Part shown: positions 1 through 9,184 of the stretch, in pieces
Layout of the letters: every line of letters starts with the position of its first letter
Numbering within the stretch: position 1 is the first letter of the stretch
NCBI GenBank assembly: GCA_020632975.1
Contig: JACKEL010000013.1
Coordinates: 62,001 to 126,000, forward strand
DNA length: 64,000 bases
Reading direction: 5' to 3'
Source: Myxococcales bacterium
GTDB taxonomy: Bacteria > Myxococcota_C > UBA6777
The notes under the pieces: generated by a model
What the model saw: only the letters and a program-made list of their open reading frames with translations
Database searches by the model: none
What the model was told of the DNA's origin: nothing
Position numbers and translations under genes: made by a program

Positions 1-3000
1 CGCGCTTTCTTGGGCGGACACGTGCGGGCGCGATGCGCTCTCGCCTTGGCGCAGGAGGCTCGACGACACGCGCGGGCGCAGGCGGCTCAACGCGAACCGC
101 GAGTCTTTTCGCAGGGATCGGCGCTTTTTTCTCAGGGGCCTTTTCAGGAGATGTCGCCAAAGGCGTCACAGAAGCAATTGGAAGTGGTCGGATATCTTCG
201 GGAGGACGGGGGCGCGGGGTCTCTCGAAGCTCAATGGGGCTAGGTGGCGTCGCGCGACCGACGGTGGTGCTGCGAGGAGGCTCAGGGGTGTTTGGTGCTG
301 CGATGGCAGGCTGACGCGAAAGGACTTGTTTGTTGGGGGTGCGGTCATCGCGGAGGAACATCATCAGTGCCAAGAAGATCATCACCACAGAAAGGGAGAT
401 CGCCCCACCAAGGATAAAGAAACGCTTGCGTTTGGCCGCTGCTTCCGCCTCAAAGACCGCATTTTCATCCACAAGCAAAGACATGGGAGAAAGTCTGACA
501 GGCCCTTTTTTACCGTTTGTGGGGGCTTCTACATCCGCCACACTCTCAGAGGAAAGAGGCAGCGCATCTTCGGTCAACAACCCCTCCGTCTCGCTCTCTT
601 GGAGAAGTGCAGCTGCGATCCTTGCCTCTTCGGTCATCTTGGGAGCGGGGGTAGCTCGCAAAGACTCCATCTCTTGCGGAGAAACCGCTTCGATGGAAAA
701 AGCTGATCGAACAGAGGGGGGCTTTTGCTCGGCTTCTTCGGCCTCTTTGGTTGCAGAGGAATCAGAAGAGGCTGCGCTTTCTTTTTTGCTTGCGGACTTG
801 TCGGAAGGACCAAAGGTTGCTTCGATAAGAGCCTCTGTTTTATGGGCCTCATCGAGCAACATCGCAAACGCCCCGCGCGCCCCTTGTGACGCAGACGAAG
901 AGCTTGGTGCTTCAAGTGCATCATCCTCTTCATCATCCAACAAAGCAGGTTCATCTGTACTTTCGTGAGCCTCTAGAGCATCCGTGCTTTCGGGGATATG
1001 GATCGCCTCGATTTCTTGCGAGTCGCGGATCGTATGGAGGAAAGAGCCTGACGGAGACTCTTGTTCTTCCCCAACAAAGAGGCTTGGGAGATCCGTAGAA
1101 GTCGGCGCATCCGAGGTCTTGGAAGATGTTTTTTCAGTGGATGGCGCTTTGGACTCTTTGTCTTTGGTGGCTTGGGCCTCCTCAAAAAGAGCCTGAAAAG
1201 TCGACGAAGTCAGCGGCGTGTTGGGCGGCAACGTGCGAAGCAAAGCCTTGCGAATCGTCTCTGCATCAGCCTCTTCGGTGTCTGTAAACTGCGAGATATC
1301 GATATCCGAAGCAGGTGGTGGAGGAAGTTCATCATCTTCTTCCTCTGAAGACAGGTCCAGCGGCGCTCCTTTCGAAGCATCGGGTGTACCAAGAAAAGAC
1401 AACAAAGAAAAAGGCTCTGTCGCAGGGGAAAACGCCGAGGTGGGCGGCTTCGAAGATTCAGAAGGCGTCGCATCTGCGGGTTCTTTTTGCTCGATTTTTC
1501 CTTCGAGGGACGCAAGGCTCCATTCGAGCGTGGCTTTTTGATCGAAGACAAGGTCCGTATGAGTCGCGTTGGCCGCGGGATCTGTAACGATGTCGATCTT
1601 GTCGGACTCATCGAGGTCTTCTACTTCTTCAAGTGAATCCTCTTCTTGCAGCGCATCCTCTTCGATAAGTTCTGGTGCATCAAGCTCCTCGACTTCTTCG
1701 ATGGGTTCGAGTTCTTCGACCACATCCTCAACAGCGTCTTTGACTTTGAGGGGAACAAGATGTTCCTCTTCGACCTCGTCATCTTCTCCGATGGGTTCGA
1801 GGGTTTCAATCTCTTCAGAAGTGCTTCGAATCTCTTCAGAGAAGGCTTTTTGCTCGCGTGTTTGCTCAAAAAGGCGTACATCGGGGGCCACAGAAGATGC
1901 TTCTTCAAGTAGATGTTCTTGCTCCATCTCCGCAAGATCATCTGCGTTGATATCCATGGTAGGTTCGGGGCTTTCAGAGGTGGAATGCAGAAGCTGTGCG
2001 ATCTTGGCTTGCGAGGCCGCATCCAATTCGCGACTGTCTAACGTATCTTTCCAGTCTTGGGTGGCTTCTTCTGAGAGAGAAAGCGGGACAGAGATCTCGC
2101 GGGTAGCGTCGTTAGAAAGCTTTGCGGCATGAGAAGATGGTGCTTTGACTTTGACTGCAACAGGCGGATGTTCGCCCGTTTGCTCAAGGATCAGGTCATC
2201 TTGACCAAGAACGATCTCGACGCTGGGTTCTGCGGGTTTGTCCGTAAGTTGGGCCTTTTTCGCTTCGAGGCTTGCGGGCTTTTCAACTGCGGGAGTTTCT
2301 TTTTGTGGCGGAGAACCAAGACTATTGAGCAAAAGGTCGAGTTCATTGAGAAAACTGTTGTCTGGTATGTCAGGGGGATTTGCAAAAAGACCTGAAAGTG
2401 TCGGCGTTTTGGGAGAAGAAAGCGCAGCGCTCGAAGGATCGGGCGTTCCAGGAGAGAACACCTTGTTCTCTTTTTTGGGGACGAGCGGGTTGGGGATCGC
2501 GACCGTCACGGCTTCGTGAGGTGAAGGTGGTGGCGCGTCGAGCAACAGAGGAGGCTCTTCTTCGAGCAAGACAGGGATCTCCTCTATCTGCGGAGTCTTC
2601 GGGCTATCCGTAGGAGAGAGCGCTTCTTGTGGGGAAGCATTGAGCGCATCTGCGGATAGCGTGGACTTGGAGCGATGATGTTCTTCCAACACAAAGGGTT
2701 CTTCTTCGAGCAGGACGGGCGCCTCATCGTCTTCTTCATGAAACGACGGGGTTTGGATCTCTTCTGTGGAAGGCTGTGCTTTTGGCGCTTGGTCAGAGGC
2801 TTCGAGCACGGCTTCTTCGCGCGAAGAAGCGTCAGCATCGAGAAAGACAGGTGCTTTGTCTCGCGGGATCTCCATCGTGGTTTGTGGGACGGGTCCTTGA
2901 GCGCGCTGTGGGCTCTCTTCAAGGAAAAGCGGTGGGATCTTGATCGACTCGACAGGCGCTCGAGAAGGTCGAAAGCTCTCTGCGGAAAAAGCCTGGTGCT

Positions 3001-4597
3001 CGATGGTATGGTCTTCTTTTGAGGGCGGAACGGTTGAAAGCTCTTGTGAGGAAAGAGCTTGCGTGGAGTCATCGATGGAAGGAGCTGCATCATCCACCCA
3101 CAAAGACGATGCTTTGGGTTTGGGAAGCGGCTGCGTCAAAGAAGATGGGCGCTGGTCTTCTTCGATCCCAAGTTCTAGCGAGCCCTTGAGATTCAGGGTT
3201 TCCACCAAACGCCGTGGGTCGGGGGTATCTTCATCCACGAGTTCGACAAGTGAGACCTCGTCTTCGACCAAACCTTCGGGATCATCGAAGAGATCGCCTT
3301 CTCCAAGCGCCAAGGTTTGTTGTTCCTTGCGAAGGGTCAAGATCCCGCCAAGGTCTAAGGTCCTTTCAGGCCAAGGTGCAGGCGCGGCAGAAGCGCTTTT
3401 GTGCGCCTCTGAGATGGCAGAAGAAGGATAGGCGTATTCGTCCGAAGCTTCCGCAGCTTCCGTTTGTTTCTCAAGTGCGGCAGGTGGCATCCCCCACAAT
3501 GCCGAAGAAGATGGAACGGGGGTGAGCAAGTCGGGATCTTCGAGAGCATCCACAGATGCCCAAGCATCCGAAGAAAAGACGGTGGTTTGTGCTCCCAACA
3601 GTTCGCGGGGAGTGGGCAAAGGCTGTTGGAAGATATCAGAAGAAAGATGTTGGAGAAGGACCTGCCAAAACGCTTCCGCGCTTTCGTAGCGATCGTCCGC
3701 ATCTTTGGCGAGGGACTTGAGGATCACCTGATCCAGTTCAGGGGAGATCGCCAACCATGGGGCTTGTTCAGAGAGCGGGACAGGCGCTTGTGTCATGTGG
3801 GCGATGAGGATGGCCATGGGATCAGGTGAAGTCCCTTGTGCGACGCCTTCGAAAGTAAAGGGGGAACGACCTGACAACATCTCGTACAAGATCACGCCCA
3901 TCGCATAAAGGTCGGTGCGTTGGTCGATATGTCGATTGCTGCACTGCTCAGGAGCCATATAAGCGGGTGTTCCAAGGGCTCCGCGCGTCCAGTCGGCTGG
4001 CTTGGCTTCAGCGAGGGACTTGGCGATCCCAAAGTCAAAGATCTTTACAAAGTAAGGATCGCGCCCACGCGGAATAAGATAGATATTCTGAGGCTTTAGA
4101 TCGCGATGAATGATATCTTCAGAGTGCGCGAGCGCCACAGCTTCGCAAAGTTGTCGAAAGATGTGCCACACCAAAGGAAGAGGCAACGGGCCACACGCGC
4201 GACACACCTCTTTGAGAGAGCGACCGCGCAGATACTCCATCACATAGTAAAAACCGAGTCCCTCTTCTTCTCCAAAGTCATCGTAGACACGGACAACATG
4301 TGCATTTTGCTCAGAAAGCGCGGCGGTCAGTTGTACTTCCCGCCAGAAGCGTTCTTCCATCCCATGTTGGCGCAGAACATCTGAGCGCATCACTTTGATC
4401 ACGCGTTCAGGCTTATGACGAAGGTTCATGTGTCGAGCGAGGTACACGCGCCCAAAAGAGCCTTCACCAAGCAAACGCGTGAGGCGATACTTTCCTGCGA
4501 CCCGCAGCAAGGGAAAGCTGCATTTGGGACAAAAGGAAAAAGCTTCTTGTTGCCCTTCAACGAAAGGGAACGCACATTGTGGACAAGCTTGGTTCAT
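1..4597 (-). CDS. Zinc-ribbon Ser/Thr protein kinase with long acidic linker and one membrane segment (3' end off window)
   Basis: Hanks-type kinase, at least 1532 residues, open to the left edge with no stop. A four-Cys zinc ribbon (CPQC, then CPKC) occupies residues 5-30. The kinase domain follows at about 35-310 with GEGSFGRVYLA glycine loop, HRDLKPQN catalytic loop, DFG and GTPAYMAPEQ activation segment, so it should be active. A very long Glu/Asp/Ser/Pro-rich, probably disordered linker runs to about residue 1390, then a basic KRKR stretch, one membrane helix (about 1392-1415) and a Pro/Arg-rich outer segment. The N-terminal layout matches the kinase at 9185. The start is the ATG at 4597; longer starts were not found. 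It is divergent from the metal transporter at 4760. Substrate and signal are unknown. Confidence 0.9.
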   Translation of the reverse strand, partial: MNQACPQCAFPFVEGQQEAFSFCPKCSFPLLRVAGKYRLTRLLGEGSFGRVYLARHMNLRHKPERVIKVMRSDVLRQHGMEERFWREVQLTAALSEQNAHVVRVYDDFGEEEGLGFYYVMEYLRGRSLKEVCRACGPLPLPLVWHIFRQLCEAVALAHSEDIIHRDLKPQNIYLIPRGRDPYFVKIFDFGIAKSLAEAKPADWTRGALGTPAYMAPEQCSNRHIDQRTDLYAMGVILYEMLSGRSPFTFEGVAQGTSPDPMAILIAHMTQAPVPLSEQAPWLAISPELDQVILKSLAKDADDRYESAEAFWQVLLQHLSSDIFQQPLPTPRELLGAQTTVFSSDAWASVDALEDPDLLTPVPSSSALWGMPPAALEKQTEAAEASDEYAYPSSAISEAHKSASAAPAPWPERTLDLGGILTLRKEQQTLALGEGDLFDDPEGLVEDEVSLVELVDEDTPDPRRLVETLNLKGSLELGIEEDQRPSSLTQPLPKPKASSLWVDDAAPSIDDSTQALSSQELSTVPPSKEDHTIEHQAFSAESFRPSRAPVESIKIPPLFLEESPQRAQGPVPQTTMEIPRDKAPVFLDADASSREEAVLEASDQAPKAQPSTEEIQTPSFHEEDDEAPVLLEEEPFVLEEHHRSKSTLSADALNASPQEALSPTDSPKTPQIEEIPVLLEEEPPLLLDAPPPSPHEAVTVAIPNPLVPKKENKVFSPGTPDPSSAALSSPKTPTLSGLFANPPDIPDNSFLNELDLLLNSLGSPPQKETPAVEKPASLEAKKAQLTDKPAEPSVEIVLGQDDLILEQTGEHPPVAVKVKAPSSHAAKLSNDATREISVPLSLSEEATQDWKDTLDSRELDAASQAKIAQLLHSTSESPEPTMDINADDLAEMEQEHLLEEASSVAPDVRLFEQTREQKAFSEEIRSTSEEIETLEPIGEDDEVEEEHLVPLKVKDAVEDVVEELEPIEEVEELDAPELIEEDALQEEDSLEEVEDLDESDKIDIVTDPAANATHTDLVFDQKATLEWSLASLEGKIEQKEPADATPSESSKPPTSAFSPATEPFSLLSFLGTPDASKGAPLDLSSEEEDDELPPPPASDIDISQFTDTEEADAETIRKALLRTLPPNTPLTSSTFQALFEEAQATKDKESKAPSTEKTSSKTSDAPTSTDLPSLFVGEEQESPSGSFLHTIRDSQEIEAIHIPESTDALEAHESTDEPALLDDEEDDALEAPSSSSASQGARGAFAMLLDEAHKTEALIEATFGPSDKSASKKESAASSDSSATKEAEEAEQKPPSVRSAFSIEAVSPQEMESLRATPAPKMTEEARIAAALLQESETEGLLTEDALPLSSESVADVEAPTNGKKGPVRLSPMSLLVDENAVFEAEAAAKRKRFFILGGAISLSVVMIFLALMMFLRDDRTPNKQVLSRQPAIAAPNTPEPPRSTTVGRATPPSPIELRETPRPRPPEDIRPLPIASVTPLATSPEKAPEKKAPIPAKRLAVRVEPPAPARVVEPPAPRRERIAPARVRPRKR

Positions 4598-4759
4598 TGA
4601 GAAAAGACCTTTTAGCCAATGTTTCTTCGCCAACACAAACATTGTTTATGTTACAACGCCGAGCAGCTATAGCAAAGCATCGCATAGAAAGCAAAGTGCT
4701 GTACTTTATCCTTTTTATGCAAGAAAAAGAACAACCTTTCTAAGGACGACAAAACTCTC
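4598..4759. promoter_or_regulatory. Divergent promoter region with inverted repeat
   Basis: This 162-bp spacer separates the minus-strand kinase from the plus-strand metal transporter and must hold both promoters. A perfect 8-bp inverted repeat, CAATGTTT / AAACATTG, lies at 4617-4624 and 4637-4644 with a 12-nt centre, close to the kinase start. It could be an operator or a leader hairpin. AAGGA at about 4741-4745 precedes the transporter ATG. I could not assign -10 and -35 boxes. Confidence 0.45.
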
Positions 4760-6790
4760 ATGTTATTTTGGATGAGCCTTTTTGCCCTATTCATCGGCCC
4801 CTTTGCCTACCCGCTGCTTCGTCGAGCAACGCGGGGCCTAGCCTTGCTAGATGGCTTCTTGCTGGTTTCGGTGGCGGGCTTGGTTTTGCTTCATTTGTTA
4901 CCACATAGCCTTCATGTTGCGGGTGGAAGCGCAGCCATCGCAGCTTTGGCGGGCCTGCTTTTGCCACTGATCGCGGATCGTTGGTGGGGTAGCGCCAAAT
5001 CTTCCCAAAAGAATGGTTTGGGCTGGCTCGCTTTGTTGGCCTTGGCGGGCTTGTGCTGTCATGCACTGATGGATGGCTTGGCTTTGGCGCTGCCATCAAC
5101 CGACCACTCGCAAAAAGAGAATGGGCTATTGGCCTTGGCCGTCCTGTTGCATCGTTTGCCCTTTGGGTTGGCGTTGGCTTGGCTTTTGATTCCTCGGTGG
5201 GGCCAACGTGCAGCTTGGTCTGTGATCGCCTTGGTCGCAGCCATGACCAGCTTGGGTTATATCGCGGGCAATCCGCTCAATCGCATCTTGCCCTTGCACA
5301 TGATGGCGCTGTTTCAAGCTTTTATCACAGGCAGTTTGTTGCATGTGCTGTTTGAACATCGCTCTAGCGAGCCCGAAGCAGACGAAGCCCCTCCTTATTG
5401 GAGTGGATTGGGTGCCCTTTTGGGGATCGGGCTGTTGTGGATGATCTCTTCAGAGCATGGGGGCGTTCACGCCCATCAAGCGGGCGCTTCGATGGGACAT
5501 GCGTTTATGGAGATCGCTTTGGAGAGTGCGCCTGCCTTGTTGTTGGCTTACTTGGGAGCGAGCTTGATGTTTGCTTTCTTGCGACCAGCCGCGATCTCTT
5601 GGTTGGGCCGCGGATCTGCTCTCTCGCAAAGTGCGCGTGGGATGTTGTTTGGCTTGCCTTTGCCGATTTGTTCTTGTGGTGTGGTGCCTCTCTACCAAAG
5701 TTTGGTGCGCGCAGGGGCCCCAGCAACCGCAGGGATGGCCTTTTTGATTGCAACTCCTGAGCTTGGATTGGATGCCATCTTGCTGTCTTTTCCGCTACTT
5801 GGGGCCAAGATGACATGGCTACGACTCGCAGCAGCGGCCATCGCAGCCGTCGTGGTGTCTTTGTTGGTGGGTCGCATGATGGGTACACAGTCCCAAGAAG
5901 TCCCCACCGCGCCCAAAGCTGAAGAAGCTCCTCAACCCCTTTCCCAGCGTCTCAAAAGTGGCTTGGTCTATGGTTTTGGCGAGAATGCGGATCACACGAT
6001 GCCTTGGATCTTGGCGGGCCTTTTCCTTGCGGCTTTGCTTCAGCCGCTTTTGCCCGCGCAATCCCTCGCCAAGATGCCGATGATGATGCAAGTTCCGCTC
6101 GCTGCACTGATTGGTATGCCCATTTATGTGTGTGCGTCGGGTTCTACGCCTTTTGTTGCGATCTTGATCGCCAAAGGGCTCTCTCCAGGCGCAGCCATCG
6201 CCTTTTTGCTCACGGGTCCTGCCACGAACATCACGACCTTTGGGATCTTGAGTAGCCTACACAACAAACGCGTTGCGACTGCTTTTGCAGTGTCGATGAT
6301 CGCTGTTTCATGCTTGCTCGGGTGGAGTGTGGACCTCTTTTTCCAAGTCCCCGTCACGACGGTATTGGGACATCATCACCACAGCCCATCCACTCTCCAG
6401 ATCTTATCCCTCGGTGCCATCGGTCTTATCACGCTATCCACGCTGTTGCGCAATGGCCCACGATTTTTGTTGGGGCAACTGATCCCTGCCTATGCCCCGC
6501 CCGTAAACCACCATGGACACGATCATGGCCATGACCACAATCACCATGATGACCACCATGGACACAAAGAAGAACATGGGCATGAACACGAACACGAGCA
6601 TAAGCACGAACATGACCATCACGGTCACGAACACGGTCACGAACACGGTCATGGGCATGAACACTCCCATGGACACGACCACAAAGAAGAAGACGCACAC
6701 GTCGAAGAAGCCCCCATCGCGACCAAAGAAGCCTCTCCTTGTGGGAAAACGAGTTGTGGTTGCAATGACTCGATCTTGCAAAAGATTTGA
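4760..6790 (+). CDS. ZIP-like domain fused to SO_0444/ArsP-type metal efflux permease with His-rich tail
   Basis: 676-residue multi-span inner-membrane protein. Residues 1-200 resemble a ZIP transporter: HALMDGLAL (101-109) matches the TM4 HNxxDGLA motif and HRLPFGLALAW (131-141) the TM5 HExPxG motif, and HVLFEH closes the unit. Residues about 245-560 are a permease of the SO_0444 Cu/Zn efflux / ArsP class, with the signature PICSCGVVP at 302-310 and a second half repeating it (CASGSTPFVA). From about 582 the tail is a dense His/Asp/Glu tract ending in Cys pairs (CGKTSCGC), a likely cytoplasmic or periplasmic metal sponge. The role is transition-metal export or homeostasis, probably Zn or Cu; direction and metal are inferred. 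The gene stands alone, divergent from the kinase at 4597. Confidence 0.82.
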   Translation: MLFWMSLFALFIGPFAYPLLRRATRGLALLDGFLLVSVAGLVLLHLLPHSLHVAGGSAAIAALAGLLLPLIADRWWGSAKSSQKNGLGWLALLALAGLCCHALMDGLALALPSTDHSQKENGLLALAVLLHRLPFGLALAWLLIPRWGQRAAWSVIALVAAMTSLGYIAGNPLNRILPLHMMALFQAFITGSLLHVLFEHRSSEPEADEAPPYWSGLGALLGIGLLWMISSEHGGVHAHQAGASMGHAFMEIALESAPALLLAYLGASLMFAFLRPAAISWLGRGSALSQSARGMLFGLPLPICSCGVVPLYQSLVRAGAPATAGMAFLIATPELGLDAILLSFPLLGAKMTWLRLAAAAIAAVVVSLLVGRMMGTQSQEVPTAPKAEEAPQPLSQRLKSGLVYGFGENADHTMPWILAGLFLAALLQPLLPAQSLAKMPMMMQVPLAALIGMPIYVCASGSTPFVAILIAKGLSPGAAIAFLLTGPATNITTFGILSSLHNKRVATAFAVSMIAVSCLLGWSVDLFFQVPVTTVLGHHHHSPSTLQILSLGAIGLITLSTLLRNGPRFLLGQLIPAYAPPVNHHGHDHGHDHNHHDDHHGHKEEHGHEHEHEHKHEHDHHGHEHGHEHGHGHEHSHGHDHKEEDAHVEEAPIATKEASPCGKTSCGCNDSILQKI

Positions 6791-7144
6791 TGTTTCAACT
6801 TGCTAACAAAGCAAGACACAGGTCCGCCCCATCCATCCGCCCACATCCCCACCCAGCCCCCCAAAAAAAGATAACCCTTCGCCGTTGACAGTCGCCCACA
6901 AGTCAGAGTATCCATAAAGATGTATACCCTCCCCACGATCAAACGTTTGTTTTGGGCCAGAGGCATTTTGTGATTTCGCTTCGAGACTTTGAAAGATCAA
7001 GTTCCTGCCACTGGGCCTCAACCCCCACCACATATCATGCGGTAAACCACGCCGCGTCATTACCCGCAACTGCGCATGTTTTCAAAGGCGCGTCGCTAAA
7101 GGAAGAAACATGCGTTCCCTAGACTCCTCGAAGGAGATGCTTCC
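6791..7144. other. 354-bp spacer, no gene; leader with inverted repeat
   Basis: No supported gene. The left part, just after the transporter stop, is C-rich and G-poor. The right part is the leader of the desaturase. It contains a perfect 9-bp inverted repeat, CGCATGTTT / AAACATGCG at 7073-7081 and 7106-7114, ending about 30 nt before the GTG start. This could be a regulator site or an RNA hairpin. A minus-strand reading frame across 6803-7069 has no family resemblance and no ribosome site and was not called. Confidence 0.5.
7073..7114 (+). promoter_or_regulatory. Inverted repeat in desaturase leader
   Basis: Arms of 9 bp match perfectly with a 24-nt loop, immediately upstream of the AAGGAG ribosome site of the desaturase. 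Because desaturases are commonly regulated by temperature or lipid state, an operator or a structured leader is plausible; this is inference from position and symmetry only. Confidence 0.35.
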
Positions 7145-7951
7145 GTGAAAGACTTTATCTGGATTCCGCTTGCCTTGGTTCCCGCGATTATGGTGGCTTG
7201 GTTTATGCTGGCCAACTATCTTTCCATCGTCTTGCATCGCTGTGTTGCCCACCGCGCTGTCGAGCTTCCCCGTTGGTGGATCTTCACCTCCACAACCTTG
7301 ACCAATCTTTTTGTCTTGCACATCAACCCTCGGACTTGGTGCGCGGATCACCGTATGCACCACGCTTATTCAGACACCGAGAAAGATCCTGACAAACAAC
7401 CCGATGTCTCTTATCTCCAATGGTTGTGGGGATTCTTCAAGCATAGCCCAAAAGCAAGCGACCCCCAGATCCAACGTTTTACCAAAGATGCCATCTTCAA
7501 ACATCCGATCTTTGCGTTCTTTAGCCACCCAATCGCAGGCCCTTTCTGTGCGGTGACTGCGTGGCTTGCGCCCTTTGCGGTCACAGGCTCTTGGATCTAC
7601 GCCACTGCGGTGTGGATCATGATTCGCATCACGGGTATGCTCGTCCTTTCGTTCCAAAGCTACTTCGCGCACGGTGGCGACCGTGGTTGGGGCTACCGCA
7701 ACTACGATATCAAGGATCATTCGGTCAACTTGACGAGTCGCGTTGCTCTGTTTTTGACAGCAGGTGAAGCGCTGCAAAACAACCACCACGCCAAGCCCAG
7801 CCGCGCTTCGCACGCACACCTCTCCCATGAATGGGATCCAGGTTTCCAATTGTTGCGTTTTCTTGAGCGCGTCCATGTCGCGCAGATCCCCGAAAAACCG
7901 CCGCTTGCTATCGTTGATAGCGAAGCCGCTGACGGCGCCCACCCCTATTAA
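7145..7951 (+). CDS. Fatty acid (acyl-CoA type) desaturase
   Basis: 268-residue membrane desaturase. The three histidine boxes of the membrane-bound diiron family are present: HRCVAH (HX4H) near residue 30, DHRMHH (HX2HH) near 75, and NNHHAKP (HNNHH-type) near 215, with hydrophobic segments between. It should introduce a cis double bond, probably delta-9, into acyl chains, using oxygen and an electron donor. The start is GTG at 7145, chosen because AAGGAG sits 8 nt before it; the nearby ATG at 7136 is in another frame. It is convergent with the acyltransferase at 8001-8780, so the two genes form a small lipid neighbourhood. Length is typical of bacterial acyl-CoA desaturases. Confidence 0.93.
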   Translation: MKDFIWIPLALVPAIMVAWFMLANYLSIVLHRCVAHRAVELPRWWIFTSTTLTNLFVLHINPRTWCADHRMHHAYSDTEKDPDKQPDVSYLQWLWGFFKHSPKASDPQIQRFTKDAIFKHPIFAFFSHPIAGPFCAVTAWLAPFAVTGSWIYATAVWIMIRITGMLVLSFQSYFAHGGDRGWGYRNYDIKDHSVNLTSRVALFLTAGEALQNNHHAKPSRASHAHLSHEWDPGFQLLRFLERVHVAQIPEKPPLAIVDSEAADGAHPY

Positions 7952-8000
7952 GGGCTCTCTTCCCAATCCATCTCCCCTACCCTAGCGCACACTCCCCACA

Positions 8001-8780
8001 TTAAGCTTTTTCTGCAATCACAGCCCGTTGTGGTTCATCTGAGCATCCCAATCCACCGATCTTTTCGTGCAAAGCACCCAGAGCATTGCGTGTGCGTTCC
8101 ATCAACAACTCGCGATCTTCGTAAGAAAGGTCTTTGGTTTCGATGGGTTCACCCAAGGCGACATGGATCTCATAAGCGCGTACTCGAAAGGTATCTTTGG
8201 GCATCGAATAGCGCGTACCTTCGATTGCAAGGGGGATAATGGGCACACCCGCTTCAAGGGCGACCACAAAAACACCTTTTTTGAGGGGATGAACTTTTCC
8301 ATCGCCACTGCGCGTCCCCTCGGGAAAAGCGATGATATCTGCACCGTTGCGGATCAACTCTCCCGCACGCTCCAAACTACGGATGGCTTCTTTGCCTTTT
8401 TTGCGGTTCACAAAGATCATCCCAACAGCCCACATGTACCATCCCAAAAATGGAATGTACAAAAGTTCCTTTTTTGCGACAAAACGTAATGGGATGGGTA
8501 GCGCAAGAAAAGCCGCAACGATATCTAGCGTGGACTGGTGGTTGGACGCAAAGATATGAGGCTTGCTCCAATCCACTTTTTCCATCCCGTGGATATGGAC
8601 ACGCGAGCCTGTGATGCCCAGCAATACAGGGCTCCACATATAGCGAGCAACCCACAAGGAAGGTCGTGGATCACCTGAAACAAAACGCAGCATAATGGAG
8701 ATGCTTTGCCATACAAAACTCCAAAAAAAGAAAAATAACACTTGTAAGATATTGATCATAAACCACATGATTCGAACCAT
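8001..8780 (-). CDS. plsC: 1-acyl-sn-glycerol-3-phosphate acyltransferase (PlsC family)
   Basis: 259 residues. An N-terminal membrane helix (about 6-30) is followed by the LPLAT domain with NHQSTLD (the NHX4D catalytic box), FVNRKKG, FPEGTRSG and PIIPLAIEG blocks in order. It transfers an acyl chain to the sn-2 position of lysophosphatidate at the inner membrane, giving phosphatidate for phospholipid synthesis. The ATG at 8780 is preferred over an upstream TTG at 9002 because GGAG lies about 10 nt before it and the extra 74 residues have no family counterpart. It faces the desaturase gene. The symbol is by family; true orthology to E. coli plsC is not established. Confidence 0.88.
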   Translation of the reverse strand: MVRIMWFMINILQVLFFFFWSFVWQSISIMLRFVSGDPRPSLWVARYMWSPVLLGITGSRVHIHGMEKVDWSKPHIFASNHQSTLDIVAAFLALPIPLRFVAKKELLYIPFLGWYMWAVGMIFVNRKKGKEAIRSLERAGELIRNGADIIAFPEGTRSGDGKVHPLKKGVFVVALEAGVPIIPLAIEGTRYSMPKDTFRVRAYEIHVALGEPIETKDLSYEDRELLMERTRNALGALHEKIGGLGCSDEPQRAVIAEKA

Positions 8781-9184
8781 ACTTTGACTCCGCTTCTCAA
8801 AAGTGGCCTCAAAAAACGCCCCTACCTTAAAGCGAGATAATTCTTGACACAAGTGACTCTGTCTTGTAATCAACGCCCCACTCACCCCCCCCTTTGGGAT
8901 AGGCTCCCCCCGAGAGCCAGCCCAACCCTTTTCCTGTTCTTTTGGATGAACTACTATCGAAAAACTTTGCCGATGGTGCAAGCCTACGAGGATAGGGTTC
9001 AAACAACCAACTCTTTCTATTTTTTACTTTTTGCTCAAAAAAAGGCCCCCTCCCCACTTCAGGAAACGCCCTTTGCAGCCGTACCACAAGCCGCAAAGAT
9101 CCATGGACGGAAAAAGACAAGGCCCACGCTTTTGGAAATTCTTTTTAAGCCAGCGATCTTGTCTAGTTACACGAAGAGATACAC
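8781..9184. other. 404-bp divergent spacer, no gene
   Basis: The spacer lies between the minus-strand acyltransferase and the plus-strand kinase. It should carry both promoters. A TTGACA hexamer reads to the right at 8844-8849, but no convincing -10 box sits at a good distance. Long reading frames here on both strands are low-complexity shadows without ribosome sites. Confidence 0.4.

Noticed and set aside
6434..6781. Val/Met-rich minus-strand frames opposite the His-rich tail of the transporter
   Set aside because: They arise from the repetitive CAC/CAT and GAC codons of the real gene and show no signal or domain.
8001..9002. Longer acyltransferase with TTG start at 9002
   Set aside because: The extra 74 residues have no family counterpart and ATG 8780 has a good ribosome site.
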